From NCBI RefSeq assembly GCF_002807685.1, contig NZ_PEAX01000005.1, positions 336,868 to 400,867 on the forward strand: a stretch of DNA of 64,000 bases, in the 5' to 3' direction. The DNA is from Neoalteromonas flava (lineage in GTDB: Bacteria > Pseudomonadota > Gammaproteobacteria > Enterobacterales > Alteromonadaceae). The notes beneath the pieces are model-generated. The model was not told the origin of the DNA and made no database searches. It saw nothing but the letters and a program-made list of their open reading frames with translations. A program made the position numbers and the translations under genes. This document shows, piece by piece, positions 25,956 to 35,577 of this stretch (position 1 is its first letter; each line of letters starts with the position of its first letter).

Positions 25956-27872
25956 TTAATCTTGGGTAAATGTAATGGTGGTGCCGTCAGCCAGTAATAG
26001 CTGGCATTGGTCAGGTTCACCTTGATCGTTCAGTAACAACTGCCCGACTGCAGGAGTGTTGACCACATGACCTAATACGCAGGAGTGGCTATCTGGATTA
26101 GGGTCGCGCTCGTCAATCCGCATATTGCGGCGGCGAGTGAAATAGTTGAGCGGTGAACGCTTGGAATATAATAACCGATTGAGGCGCTCAAAACCCTTTA
26201 GCAAACCCGTTGGAAACGCATTCTTAAATCCGCTGCAGGTAAATTGGAGAATCTTCGGACTATTCTTGCGAAAGCGTAGGGTTACGTCATAAACAAATGA
26301 GTAATGGACATCGCCACTTAAAATCATAAATAACGGCGGTGTTTTGTAATGGCGAAAAATGTTCAAAATAACCTGCGCTGTACCTTTGTGCGCCATCCAG
26401 TTTTCCGCATCGACCATCAGTGCTTTGCCGAAAAAAGTAAATACTTTTTGTACAGCTTCAATAAACTTCAGTCCGTAAATAGGGGCTGCCGAGACGACAA
26501 TAACAGAGTCTTTACCTAATATTTGTTGCTGAAACTCACACAGCGCTTCCCAATCTAATAATCCTGAGGGTTTATTCGGGTTTGACTCTGAACGCCAGCG
26601 CCGCGTGCGCGTGTCCATGACAAAGATTGAGGGGGTTGTATCCAGGCAGTAGTGCCATTGATCCCAATCATAAAGCGCCTCGATAAATTGGTCTTGCGAC
26701 TTGATACCCTCAGTCGTAAACGTCGTTTTAGCAACTTGCACTAATGGCGCAAAAATATCAGGATTATTACCCCAGCCCTGACATAACCAATAACCAGCCA
26801 AGGCGTTCCCGACCATACGATTTGATAGAGGATGCCCGTAAACTTCTTCTTCCCACCCGCGAGTTAGATTCCAGTCGTCGGTAACGTCATGATCATCAAA
26901 TATCATGTAGGTGGGAATATGCGCTAACATGCGAGCAGTGCGAGGTAATTTGTCAACGAATCTGGCGAGGATTTGTTGTTCGCTTCGGTACTGCGCTTGA
27001 AATTGTTCTTCAACATTCTCTGGCATGCCAGCTTTGACAAAACGCCATAGTTGCGCCGACCACACCAAGATATACATGGCCATCACTTCGCTAAATGCAA
27101 TGAGATGATTTTTGGCATTAACCGAGGTGAAAATAGGTTTCTGTTTCGCACCAAAAAATAAAGAAGAGAGCAAGCTATTGTCGGCGGTTTTAGGAAGAAT
27201 TTTTTCGCGTTGGTAATAGCCTAATTCAGCATCACTCAATTGCGCACTGTTATTCAGCGTGGCATCGTCTAAGTCTTCTTCGTAAAGCCCTAGTATATCA
27301 ATGACTTGGCGGACCGCATACAACATAGGACCGGCGACATCATCTACATATACTTGGTCGCCACTCATAAGCAATAGATCAGGCCTCTGGCTCGGGGCTT
27401 TTTCAATTAAGCTGTCTATGGCGGGTAAGGCGTCCTCACCATCAAAATGCGGCTTGCGACAAGATCCATGAACCACATGGGATAGTTGAGTCACGCAGCG
27501 AAAACTAAATGCAGTTTCGCCTTGATAGTAGAGTTGTCTGTCACCCAAATCCTGCCCATTATCGGCGTAGTCGATTAACCGATAGGCGTAGGTTTCACCT
27601 GGAGTAAACAGCGTCTGTTGTTTGATTTGAACTAAGCCTACAAAAGCACGCTCGCCAACAGGTATTTGCTGGTATTGAAATGCTTCGTGATTGGAAGAAA
27701 ACTGCGCAATTAGTTCACTATTGGAGTCTAACAGATCCACGCCTAAGTTAAGCGGACGACTGCTAACCAGCCAGACGACTAATTCTTGAGGGGCGACACG
27801 TCGCAAAATTGGACCGGCAAGTATTGCTGGCAACTCACTCGACTGGCTTGTAGTGCGCTTACTGTTTGACAA
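25956..27872 (-). CDS. PhoD-like metallophosphatase
   Basis: A 638-residue protein of the PhoD-like (alkaline phosphatase D) group. Metal-binding motifs are VVHGSCRKP, LMSGDQVYVDD, YMIFDDHDVTDDW and MILSGDVHYSF. No signal peptide is seen, which is unusual for PhoD enzymes (normally Tat-exported); cytosolic members exist and may hydrolyse phosphodiesters. The start is a TTG at 27872 with no clear ribosome-binding site, so a slightly different start is possible. It is the first gene of the operon leading to fldB and the HExxH gene, and divergent from a gene for an exported protein. Confidence 0.82.
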   Translation of the reverse strand: MSNSKRTTSQSSELPAILAGPILRRVAPQELVVWLVSSRPLNLGVDLLDSNSELIAQFSSNHEAFQYQQIPVGERAFVGLVQIKQQTLFTPGETYAYRLIDYADNGQDLGDRQLYYQGETAFSFRCVTQLSHVVHGSCRKPHFDGEDALPAIDSLIEKAPSQRPDLLLMSGDQVYVDDVAGPMLYAVRQVIDILGLYEEDLDDATLNNSAQLSDAELGYYQREKILPKTADNSLLSSLFFGAKQKPIFTSVNAKNHLIAFSEVMAMYILVWSAQLWRFVKAGMPENVEEQFQAQYRSEQQILARFVDKLPRTARMLAHIPTYMIFDDHDVTDDWNLTRGWEEEVYGHPLSNRMVGNALAGYWLCQGWGNNPDIFAPLVQVAKTTFTTEGIKSQDQFIEALYDWDQWHYCLDTTPSIFVMDTRTRRWRSESNPNKPSGLLDWEALCEFQQQILGKDSVIVVSAAPIYGLKFIEAVQKVFTFFGKALMVDAENWMAHKGTAQVILNIFRHYKTPPLFMILSGDVHYSFVYDVTLRFRKNSPKILQFTCSGFKNAFPTGLLKGFERLNRLLYSKRSPLNYFTRRRNMRIDERDPNPDSHSCVLGHVVNTPAVGQLLLNDQGEPDQCQLLLADGTTITFTQD

Positions 27873-28033
27873 TGTATACGATTGATTTATTTAGCGATGC
27901 TTGAGTCTAACAGCGACAAACCTTTTCATAAAGTCATTGAACCGATAAATTCTACTGAACTCTGTGGCATTTTTGCTTATGATACACCGACTTAAATTCA
28001 GCCTATGATAACTAAACAACGACGGAGAAGTTT

Positions 28034-29215
28034 TTGATTTCTGATATTTATGCGTCGCGCCTAGGCCTTTTTAGCGGAGCCTTGTTAGCGCTTATTATGA
28101 CTGTAGGCGTTGGCTGTGCGCCGGTAGACGAGGTTGCTCAAATAAATGATGCTAACGCACCGGCTCCTGTTGTCGTTGATGGTATTTGGATTACTGAGCA
28201 AGATGGTTCAGTCATGGCGGATCCGCAAACCTCAGGGTTGATTGCTTATGGTGATTCTTTGATCACCATATCGGATGGCAGTGCACTTCCGGAGCAACGT
28301 CGACGCTTACATCTGATAGATCCCGCTTCGGCGATGGTGCAACGAAAACTTGGGCCGATGAAGATGAGCACAGCGGTGAGAAGAAGTTGTTTTAGTCAAT
28401 ATTTGGCCGATGAGCCAGACTATGAGGCTATCGTACAAGATCCGGATGAAGCGAATGTATTTATCATTGTTACCGAAGACGCGACTCGCACAGGGGCTTT
28501 AACTCCGCGCTGCCAGCAACGGTTTGAAGCGACTGGTTCTACCGCGTATCCAACGTTACTTGTACGCGCAGTTGTGCAAAACGAAACTGTGACTTTGACA
28601 CACGTGCGTCCGTTACAATTCGCATTAGAATTTAATGTGGGTGATTTTCCCAATGACGGTATCGAGGGCATGGCGTTCGGCCCAAACCGAGTCCTCTATC
28701 TCGGACTTGAAAAAGATGCTGCAGGAAATCCGCGTATTTTTAGTGTAAACGTGGACGCTGAGTTCTGGCAGGAAACTGATTTCGCCAAGGTTAATGATCC
28801 CAATTTGTGGTTACCTAGTTTTCCAAATGGTGGGAATCATCCAATTAATGGCATGGACTACATCCCTCTGGCAGGCGAGCATCCAGGTTTACTCGTTGCC
28901 GCTGCGCGTAATGACAATCAATTGTGGCTGATTGATCTGGCTAAGCAGCAGCCAACGCAAATCATTGATTTGCAGTTTCATGCGCCGACGTTAAGCAATG
29001 ACCCCAGTTGTGGTGCATATGAGTTAATGGATAATTCGTCACTGGAAGGAGTCGCTGTTGTTGGTATTGATTTGTTTTTGGTCAATGATCCATGGAAAAA
29101 GAATTATCTGAAAAATGTTCAGTGCGCTTCCAATCAACCACGGTACGCAGCTATGGCGCCGCTGTTATTTAAACTTCCAATACAACCTGAGTGGCTGCAC
29201 CGTTATTTAAATTAA
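28034..29215 (+). CDS. Exported beta-propeller-like protein, possible lipoprotein
   Basis: A 393-residue protein with an N-terminal hydrophobic segment (about 8-27) ending TVGVGC. The Cys at 28 suggests a lipoprotein, though the -3 residue is Gly rather than Leu. The body has repeated strands such as GLIAYGDSLITISDG, IEGMAFGPNRVLYLGLEK and LEGVAVVGIDLFLVNDPW, a layout like the esterase-like phytase or SdiA-regulated propeller families. I cannot assign a substrate. The start is a TTG at 28034 after GACGGAGAAG. It is monocistronic, with a stem-loop just after the stop. Confidence 0.7.
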   Translation: MISDIYASRLGLFSGALLALIMTVGVGCAPVDEVAQINDANAPAPVVVDGIWITEQDGSVMADPQTSGLIAYGDSLITISDGSALPEQRRRLHLIDPASAMVQRKLGPMKMSTAVRRSCFSQYLADEPDYEAIVQDPDEANVFIIVTEDATRTGALTPRCQQRFEATGSTAYPTLLVRAVVQNETVTLTHVRPLQFALEFNVGDFPNDGIEGMAFGPNRVLYLGLEKDAAGNPRIFSVNVDAEFWQETDFAKVNDPNLWLPSFPNGGNHPINGMDYIPLAGEHPGLLVAAARNDNQLWLIDLAKQQPTQIIDLQFHAPTLSNDPSCGAYELMDNSSLEGVAVVGIDLFLVNDPWKKNYLKNVQCASNQPRYAAMAPLLFKLPIQPEWLHRYLN

Positions 29216-29239
29216 AAAGACCTCGTATGTTCGAGGTCT
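29214..29239 (-). terminator. Terminator of the outer-membrane protein gene
   Basis: AGACCTCG (29218-29225) pairs with CGAGGTCT (29232-29239). On the minus strand it is followed by a T-rich run (29214-29218), ending the convergent outer-membrane protein gene. For plus-strand transcripts the downstream run is only CACTTTTG, so termination there is weaker. Confidence 0.75.
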
Positions 29240-29254
29240 CACTTTTGATTATCT

Positions 29255-29875
29255 TTAAAATCTAAATCTAAGGTGCGCGCCCAGTGCGTTATCCACACCG
29301 TCGCCACTAACATACTGTTGCAAGAACAAACCAACATCGATGGATTCATTGTGTTTCATCAGAGTGGCTTGCACAAACAGGCCTCCATCAACATCGATGT
29401 CTTCGCTGTAGCAATTGGAGCAGTAGTCTATTGAACGTTCAGAATAAAGCATTTGGCTAAAGCCACCCTGTAACGCAAACGAAACATCGGCACGTTCACC
29501 AAAGACCCATTGATAGCCAGTCGCAACGGACAACAAAATACCGTTGGCAGATGACGACTCTGTAGAAACATCGCCATCATTGAATAGACCGTCACCAACA
29601 ACAACCTGACTAAATTCAGCGTTATCGTCATAGACGACGATATCCATGCCTAATGTCGTGATCCAATTGTTTTGCAGATAGTTTCCGGTAAAACCGATGA
29701 AGTACGCCGTATCTTCAACACCTTGCGACAGCGCCGTGGCTTCATCGATGTTAATTGTGGCGGCGCGGACACCGACGTCCCACTCTCCTGAAGTAGAATG
29801 AGTGGGAAGAGTCTCTTGAGCTGATGCAAGTTGGCTGATCCCAGCCAGTGCGAGGGCACATACGATTTTTTTCAT
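29255..29875 (-). CDS. Outer-membrane beta-barrel protein, unknown role
   Basis: A 206-residue protein with a signal peptide (...ALAGISQLASAQ) and about eight amphipathic strands ending in ...GAHLRFRF with a terminal Phe, as expected for BAM-assembled barrels. Two cysteines lie close together in YCSNCYSED. I do not recognise a specific family. It is monocistronic, between the beta-propeller protein gene and msrA. Confidence 0.75.
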   Translation of the reverse strand: MKKIVCALALAGISQLASAQETLPTHSTSGEWDVGVRAATINIDEATALSQGVEDTAYFIGFTGNYLQNNWITTLGMDIVVYDDNAEFSQVVVGDGLFNDGDVSTESSSANGILLSVATGYQWVFGERADVSFALQGGFSQMLYSERSIDYCSNCYSEDIDVDGGLFVQATLMKHNESIDVGLFLQQYVSGDGVDNALGAHLRFRF

Positions 29876-30027
29876 TGTAGAATTCCTTTTAAATGCTAAT
29901 CCAACTTGATTTAGCGAGCGGAATTCTACTGATGAAAGTGAAATTGTCTACGTAATTATATTTGCAAAGCCCTTATATTTTGCGTGGTATCGCACGACTT
30001 AAAGCGAATACCCTGGTGATCAATGGT

Positions 30028-30564
30028 TTACTTTAAGTTGTCAGCAAAGGTCTTTTTAAATTTCGCCAATTTGGGCGCGACGACCATATTGCAATAAGTG
30101 TTTTGTGGGTTATTGCTGAAGTAATCCTGATGATAGTCTTCAGCTTGCCAATAATTGGACAACGGCACCACCTCTGTAACAACTGGATCGGGCCAGATCC
30201 CTTGTTGGTTAATTTCTGCAATGATTTCCTCGGCCAGTTGTCTTTGCGTATCATCGTGATAGAAAACTGCGCTTCTGTACTGGGTACCAATATCATTGCC
30301 TTGGCGGTTTAGCTGCGTGGGATCGTGCAGAGCAAAGAAGATTTCTAATAAGCTGCGATAGCTGATCACCTCCTCATCATAGGTAATTTGGATTACCTCA
30401 GCGTGGCCAGTGTCGCCAGAACATACTTGCTCATACGTTGGATTTTCTGTGCTACCGCCTGCATAGCCAGAATAGGCGATTTCCACCCCTTTGATGCTGT
30501 TGAACGCCGATTCCAGACACCAAAAACAGCCGCCGGCTAATGTCGCTTTTTGTAAATGACTCAT
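30028..30564 (-). CDS. msrA: Peptide-methionine (S)-S-oxide reductase MsrA
   Basis: A 178-residue enzyme that repairs oxidised methionine using thioredoxin. The catalytic motif is GGCFWCLE with C13 as nucleophile and C16 nearby. GTQYRSAVFYHDDTQ and YHQDYFSNNPQNTYC are conserved family segments. No MsrB domain is fused. It is monocistronic and divergent from the DCC-family gene, both plausibly redox-related. Confidence 0.96.
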   Translation of the reverse strand: MSHLQKATLAGGCFWCLESAFNSIKGVEIAYSGYAGGSTENPTYEQVCSGDTGHAEVIQITYDEEVISYRSLLEIFFALHDPTQLNRQGNDIGTQYRSAVFYHDDTQRQLAEEIIAEINQQGIWPDPVVTEVVPLSNYWQAEDYHQDYFSNNPQNTYCNMVVAPKLAKFKKTFADNLK

Positions 30565-30683
30565 ATTGGACTCCTTTGCATTGGAACAACTAACGTATGT
30601 ACTGCGCTGACAAAATCAAGTCATCCGCTCTGGCTATCTGACCGTACTTATAGGGTGAAACAAACAAAATAGATAGGTAAACG

Positions 30684-31097
30684 ATGCAATTTACGCTGTT
30701 TTATGATGGCAATTGCCCACTATGTATGAAGGAAATGCGTCATCTAATGCAACGCAATCAAAGCGGTAAACTCGTTTTTGAGGACATTAATCAGCCAGAT
30801 TTTGCGCAGCGCTTCCCTGAACTTGACTACGCGACTTTAGATGCTCGGATCCATGGTCGTTGGTCGGACGGTAAAATATTGACCGGGCTAGACGTTACCT
30901 ACACTGCGTGGAAGCTAGTAGGGCACGGCTGGCTGTATGCGCCATTGCGCTGGCCATTAATCCGGCCTCTTGCTGATCGCTTTTATCTCTGGTTCGCCCG
31001 TCATCGCCATACGCTATCTTATTGGCTTACGGGGCAAAAACGGTGTGACACTGGCCAATGTGCCCTACCTAATAAGGAAAATCCAAATGAGCAGTAA
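30684..31097 (+). CDS. DCC-family (DUF393) thiol-disulfide oxidoreductase-like protein
   Basis: A 137-residue protein. The family motif FYDGNCPLC near the N-terminus has C11 and C14 in a CxxC arrangement, preceded by the conserved YDG. LTGLDVTYTAWKLVGHGWLYAPLRWPLIRPLADRFYLWFARHR is the typical C-terminal half. Function unknown. Its last 11 bases overlap the start of the next gene (SDR), so both are probably one operon. Confidence 0.88.
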   Translation: MQFTLFYDGNCPLCMKEMRHLMQRNQSGKLVFEDINQPDFAQRFPELDYATLDARIHGRWSDGKILTGLDVTYTAWKLVGHGWLYAPLRWPLIRPLADRFYLWFARHRHTLSYWLTGQKRCDTGQCALPNKENPNEQ

Positions 31098-31824
31098 CCA
31101 GCAGAGAATCCTAATTATTGGTGGTAGCTCAGGCATAGCACAGGCATTGATTGAGCATCACCTATCTGAGCCAGTGGTCGAACGGGTGTATGTGGTTTCT
31201 CGCGGTAGCCAAGACTTTTTTCAAGATTCATCCAAGCTGGTGTGGGTAAGTTGTGACACGGGGAATGAGGCGCAAGTTAAGGAATTAATCGCGGAGTGGC
31301 AGGCAGAAGACGTTCGCTTTAATCGTGTTATTAGCACCGTTGGCATGCTGCACACGCCAGATGTGCAGCCAGAAAAAAAACTCGAAGACTTAAACATTGA
31401 TACCTTCACTCAAGTGATTTCGGTGAATACTGGTATCAATGCATTGTGGCTGAAATTTGCAGCTCAATTACTCGAGCAAACCACGCGCAGTGAATGGGTC
31501 GTGTTCAGTGCTCGGGTGGGTAGTATCAACGACAATCAGTTAGGGGGATGGTACAGCTACCGCGCATCAAAAGCTGCACTGAATATGCTGATGAAAACTG
31601 CCAGCATAGAATTTGCTCGCCGTTTTAAAAAGGCTAAATTAGTCTGTTATCACCCCGGTACAGTAGATACACCTTTGTCAAAGCCTTTCCAAGCGAATGT
31701 GAAGCCAAATAAATTGTTTACGCCGGATTTCACGGCTTCTCAATTAATCAAGCATCTACAATCCCTGCCGGATAATAATAATTTGGCGTACATTGATTGG
31801 GATGGTAAATCCATACCTTGGTAA
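31087..31824 (+). CDS. Short-chain dehydrogenase/reductase (CsgA-like)
   Basis: A 245-residue Rossmann oxidoreductase. The nucleotide-binding GGSSGIA is at residues 12-18, NTGIN and the catalytic YxxxK pair (Y158, K162 in YSYRASKAALNM) follow, and CYHPGTVDTPLSKPF comes after the active site. It resembles C-factor/CsgA-type or sniffer-like SDRs. Substrate unknown. The ATG at 31087 follows AAGGAA and overlaps the DCC-gene stop; a longer upstream frame would lie within that gene and lacks a ribosome-binding site. Confidence 0.85.
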   Translation: MSSNQQRILIIGGSSGIAQALIEHHLSEPVVERVYVVSRGSQDFFQDSSKLVWVSCDTGNEAQVKELIAEWQAEDVRFNRVISTVGMLHTPDVQPEKKLEDLNIDTFTQVISVNTGINALWLKFAAQLLEQTTRSEWVVFSARVGSINDNQLGGWYSYRASKAALNMLMKTASIEFARRFKKAKLVCYHPGTVDTPLSKPFQANVKPNKLFTPDFTASQLIKHLQSLPDNNNLAYIDWDGKSIPW

Positions 31825-32001
31825 GACAAGCCATTAGGAGCAAAAAAAACGATAATTGAAGCAGTTGAGCGAACCGATAAGTGACATTGAGAAGCGATAC
31901 AGTCTCTAGGCAGGTTGCCATTCTACTGTTAACATACCGCTAACACATGCGCTAGTTTAGAAAGAGCGCGACTACAATAATAAATATAAAGGAAAGATGT
32001 T

Positions 32002-33423
32002 ATGGCCGCTGCTAGAGAAGAGTTTGGCTCTCGTTTAGGGTTTATTTTGGCTGCCGCGGGGTCAGCTGTAGGTATCGGTAATTTGGTTGGTTTCCCGGTA
32101 GGTGCAGCGAAGAATGGTGGTGGCGCCTTCTTACTAATGTATGCACTTTTCGTTTTCTTAATTTGCTTACCGGTTATGTTGGCTGAAATGTCAGTTGGCC
32201 GGCATGCAGGGAAGGATCCCCTAGGTGCATACAGCAAACTGACTAACGGCTCTACACCATGGAAAATAGCGGGTTGGCTCTCGATAATAACGCCATTTAT
32301 GATAGCCGTATTTTATTTGGTGATTACGGTATGGATATTTGGTTACCTGTTTGAGTCTGCAACCGGTGATCTTGTTCATCTTGCAAACCCTGAAACCTTT
32401 GGCACATTCATCAACAGTCAATCCATCTTCATTTATATGGCAGTGGTCTTAGGTATCGTGTATTTGATACTGCAAGGCGGAGTGAAAGAGGGTATCGAAA
32501 AAGCGGCTAAGCTTATGATGCCGGCATTGTTTGTCATGCTACTCGCCCTAGTAATATTTGTACTCACCCGAGACAATGCAATAGAAGGCGTTAAGTATTA
32601 CCTGATCCCAGACTTTAGTAAGATTGATGCTTCAGTCGTAAATGGTGCGCTCTCGCAAGCATTCTTCTCGTTGTCGTTGGGTATGGGGATAATGATCACT
32701 TACGGCAGCTACATTAATAAACGAGCTGATATTCCAGGCTCGGCAAAATTGGTGGCATTAACCGATACGGCCGTAGCGTTTGTTGCAGGCTTAATGATCC
32801 TTCCGGCGATCTTTTCCTTTAATCCTAACGTGGATCCGACCGAGCTGAGTGAGTCTTCAATCAGCATGATCTTTACGTTCTTACCGAAAATCTTTTTGGC
32901 GCTGCAAGCCTCCCTTGGCTATTTGGGAGCAAGTGTCGTTGCCAGCGTGTTCTTCTTGCTGGTGTTCTTTGCTGCCATCACCTCGATTGTCTCTATCTTT
33001 GAAGTACCTGTAGCTGCTTTAATTGATGAAAAGGGGATATCACGTAAAGCCGCCCTTGGTATCTTGGGGATATTGTTAGCTATTCTGGCGGTATTCTGCG
33101 CGTTATCCTTTGGCATGGTAAGTTTCTTTACTGAATTTACCGGTTACGCTGGCGCTTCCAAGTCGTTCTTTGATGTTGTGTATGACGTTTTCTACGACAC
33201 AATTTTACCGCTTAACGGCTTATTGATTTGTATATTCGTGATTTACCGCTGGAAAAAACATAACTTCAATGCTGAGTTAGACGAAGGCGCACCAGCCTAT
33301 AAAGGCTCGTTGTTCGAACGTTACGTTGACTTGTCTGTAGGTACCTTTATTCCTGTTATCTTGTTGATTATTTTCGTTAATACAGTTGCAGTGAAATACT
33401 TCGGCGTATCGCTATTCAGCTAA
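32002..33423 (+). CDS. Sodium-dependent transporter (NSS/SNF family)
   Basis: A 473-residue membrane protein with about 11-12 helices. The first helix carries the Na+-site signature EEFGSRLGFILAAAGSAVGIGNLVGFPV, as in LeuT/MhsT-type neurotransmitter:sodium symporters, and helix 6 shows ALSQAFFSLSLGMGIMITYGSY. The substrate is probably an amino acid but cannot be specified. Sodium coupling fits an organism with Na+-NQR. It has its own upstream region (177 bp) and AAGGAAAG before the ATG. The 3' end overlaps the convergent epimerase-like gene by 12 bp. Confidence 0.92.
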   Translation: MAAAREEFGSRLGFILAAAGSAVGIGNLVGFPVGAAKNGGGAFLLMYALFVFLICLPVMLAEMSVGRHAGKDPLGAYSKLTNGSTPWKIAGWLSIITPFMIAVFYLVITVWIFGYLFESATGDLVHLANPETFGTFINSQSIFIYMAVVLGIVYLILQGGVKEGIEKAAKLMMPALFVMLLALVIFVLTRDNAIEGVKYYLIPDFSKIDASVVNGALSQAFFSLSLGMGIMITYGSYINKRADIPGSAKLVALTDTAVAFVAGLMILPAIFSFNPNVDPTELSESSISMIFTFLPKIFLALQASLGYLGASVVASVFFLLVFFAAITSIVSIFEVPVAALIDEKGISRKAALGILGILLAILAVFCALSFGMVSFFTEFTGYAGASKSFFDVVYDVFYDTILPLNGLLICIFVIYRWKKHNFNAELDEGAPAYKGSLFERYVDLSVGTFIPVILLIIFVNTVAVKYFGVSLFS

Positions 33424-34257
33424 CATTGCGTAAGGGCTGGCAAAACGCAATGTCAGCCCAATTGCAGCGCATGATGCGCGCGCATCTATTAACTTTCCTG
33501 TGTCATCATTGGCCGTTTCTTCAATTGGAATAAAGTCAGGTTGAGGTAAGTCGAGCTGGGCAGCTGCCCAGCGATAATAGTCATCTCGTCGAGGGTGTTC
33601 ACTACTCGCTAATACCAGAGTACCGAAGTTGTTCGGCCGTTGCTTTATGATAGCTGACAAGGCGCTAATTACATCAGCTTGATGCACTAAATTAACTCGT
33701 TGTTGGCCGTTTTCTATCCTTTGTTTCCTACACAGCGTGCGCACCGGGTGGCGCGCTCGATTAACTAATCCTGCAAGGCGTAATATCGTATGTTGTTGAG
33801 GAAATTGCTGGCGTATATTCTCTTCAATTGCAACATGCGCCTTGCCTGATCCGGTCACTGGAGCGGTCGGCGTTTGCTCGTCTACAAGGCCTGAAATATT
33901 GCCGTAGACTGCTGTAGTACTGACAAACACAATCTGCTTTTTCGGGTCTTGTTTAGCTAGCTTTAGACAGGCTTGAATGGCACCAACGTAGGCATTGAAA
34001 TCGGTGTTTTTACGACCTGCAGCAATCGTAAACACCCAAGTAGAAGCGTTACTCAATGCGGGTGTCGAAAAAGTCGCAGGCTTATATACATCTGCATATT
34101 GAGCGGTTATGCCGAGGGCGCTGAGTTTTTCCAGCGTAGATGTTGTTCGAGAAGTTCCTACCACCGGGTAGTGAAGGCTGGCTAGGTGCCGCGCTAAAGG
34201 GAAACCCAACCAACCGCAGCCAATTACAGCGATCGTTGGTTTACTCGTTTGTTGCAT
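33412..34257 (-). CDS. NAD(P)-binding epimerase-like protein (YeeZ-like SDR)
   Basis: A 281-residue extended-SDR-like protein. The N-terminal Rossmann motif is IGCGWLGFPLARHLAS, then IVFVSTTAVYGNISGLVDEQTP; SGKAHVAIEEN gives no clear YxxxK, so catalysis is uncertain. It resembles E. coli YeeZ. The start at 34257 (MQQTSKPT) has GGG eight bases upstream; an ATG at 34263 is possible. A terminator at 34269-34293 separates it from the upstream YggN-type gene, so it has its own promoter or weak read-through. Its 3' end overlaps the convergent transporter gene by 12 bp. Confidence 0.78.
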   Translation of the reverse strand: MQQTSKPTIAVIGCGWLGFPLARHLASLHYPVVGTSRTTSTLEKLSALGITAQYADVYKPATFSTPALSNASTWVFTIAAGRKNTDFNAYVGAIQACLKLAKQDPKKQIVFVSTTAVYGNISGLVDEQTPTAPVTGSGKAHVAIEENIRQQFPQQHTILRLAGLVNRARHPVRTLCRKQRIENGQQRVNLVHQADVISALSAIIKQRPNNFGTLVLASSEHPRRDDYYRWAAAQLDLPQPDFIPIEETANDDTGKLIDARASCAAIGLTLRFASPYAMLAE

Positions 34258-34268
34258 AAACATGACCC

Positions 34269-34293
34269 AAAAAAATACCCCGCTTAGGCGGGG
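34269..34293 (-). terminator. Terminator of the DUF2884 gene
   Basis: CCCCGC (34278-34283) pairs with GCGGGG (34288-34293), loop TTAG. On the minus strand it is followed by TATTTTTTT. It is the 3' end of the DUF2884 transcript, right before the epimerase-like gene. Confidence 0.88.
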
Positions 34294-34317
34294 CATTATA
34301 GTGCTTTATGTAGTTAA

Positions 34318-35133
34318 TTACATTTTAAAGCGAGGGTTCTCGATATCCAGCATGTTCAATGAGCTCAGCTCCTTAACGCTGTTCGCTAATTTTGCTTCCG
34401 CAAGGTCGGCACTGCTCAGTGTCATGCAGAGGTTTTCAGCTTTTTCTTCAAGTTCGTCAGTTTGAAATTCGACGCGTTGTTCGATTTGTTCACCAAAGTT
34501 CTCCATCTTGGCTTCAAACGCACTCATATCGCCGCCGCCCATGACCATCTCTGTACCGATAGCAACTAAAAGACGGCCAATCGATTTGCCAACCATATCT
34601 TCAATTTTATTTTCCAGCTCAGATTCCCATGCAGGGCTGACCCAACGTCCATCGTTGTCATCTGAAGAGCGCATAGTAAAAGTACCATCCGCGGCATAAA
34701 ACTGTTCGTTAACACTGGTATTTAGATCGGCGAAGAAATCGTCAAATTCATTGACAAGCGGGTCGTCATAGCCCAGCAGTTCGCCAAACGCTTCAGTTAC
34801 CGCACCACTGGCTATTTCAAGTGCATCCACAGCAATTTCAGCAGTCATGGGGATCGCAGTTGTGATCGATGAATAATACTGCTGCGCATCGGCTTTTTGC
34901 TCGGCGGTTAAATCTAGGCTGTCACGGTTAATATCAATTTGACCGTCAGGGGTAAAATGCGCGATATCACCATTTTCAAGGGTGATAGACAGAACCTCAT
35001 CTTTAAAAGAGAGTTCGCCTTCAAAGTTAATATTACAACTGTCAGTAAAATTGGTGTGCGCCAATGCTGAAGTGCTGGTAGCTAGAATTACTGCCATTGC
35101 TGAGTGAGTCATAAAAGTACGCATTTTCATCAT
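34318..35133 (-). CDS. YggN family (DUF2884) periplasmic protein
   Basis: A 271-residue protein with a signal peptide (...ATSTSALAHT). The early motif SCNINFEGELSFKDEVLSI and the acidic, helical body match the DUF2884 / YggN family of unknown function. A good AAGGAA site precedes the ATG, eight bases away. Two adjacent ATG codons allow a start one codon later. Monocistronic, ended by the terminator at 34269-34293. Confidence 0.85.
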   Translation of the reverse strand: MMKMRTFMTHSAMAVILATSTSALAHTNFTDSCNINFEGELSFKDEVLSITLENGDIAHFTPDGQIDINRDSLDLTAEQKADAQQYYSSITTAIPMTAEIAVDALEIASGAVTEAFGELLGYDDPLVNEFDDFFADLNTSVNEQFYAADGTFTMRSSDDNDGRWVSPAWESELENKIEDMVGKSIGRLLVAIGTEMVMGGGDMSAFEAKMENFGEQIEQRVEFQTDELEEKAENLCMTLSSADLAEAKLANSVKELSSLNMLDIENPRFKM

Positions 35134-35385
35134 TAATCCATTCCTTATCGTGGTTTAATTATCCTTATTCATTTCTTGGGCCAGTTTTTAAAATTATTTA
35201 ATATCAATGGGTTAGTTATTTTTGAGAGAGGTTGGCAAGAAAGGTAAACTTAAAAAGTAGCGATGTTGGCAAACAGTTGGTCAATTTGACCAAGGTCAAT
35301 AAATCTGCAAAAAATAGTTAAGTGGCATACCATTGATAAACAGCTTAAGGCATAATGCGCGCACTTTAGAAAAGGGGTTTTTAAC

Positions 35386-35577
35386 ATGGCTGATTGGTTA
35401 AACGCGATTTTGTTTGGCGTGACATTAGTTGCACTGGTCTTGGGTTTAAGCAGTGTTATTATGGGCTTCTTATCCGATAAAACTGGCGCAGAAGCGCTCA
35501 AAGAGCGCATCGAATATGGTTATTTAGGGGTATCTGGTATCGCCCTTAGTGGATTACTCAGTTACTTACTGATTTAG
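35386..35577 (+). CDS. Small two-helix membrane protein
   Basis: A 63-residue protein with two hydrophobic helices (about 6-28 and 44-62) joined by a charged loop (SDKTGAEALKERIEYG). No known family is recognised. The ATG follows AAAGGGG. Its stop overlaps the convergent YbdG-type channel gene by 4 bp. Confidence 0.68.
   Translation: MADWLNAILFGVTLVALVLGLSSVIMGFLSDKTGAEALKERIEYGYLGVSGIALSGLLSYLLI

Noticed and set aside
30970..31086. Longer start for the SDR gene
   Set aside because: It lies wholly inside the DCC-family gene with no ribosome-binding site; the AAGGAA-preceded ATG at 31087 fits SDR N-termini.
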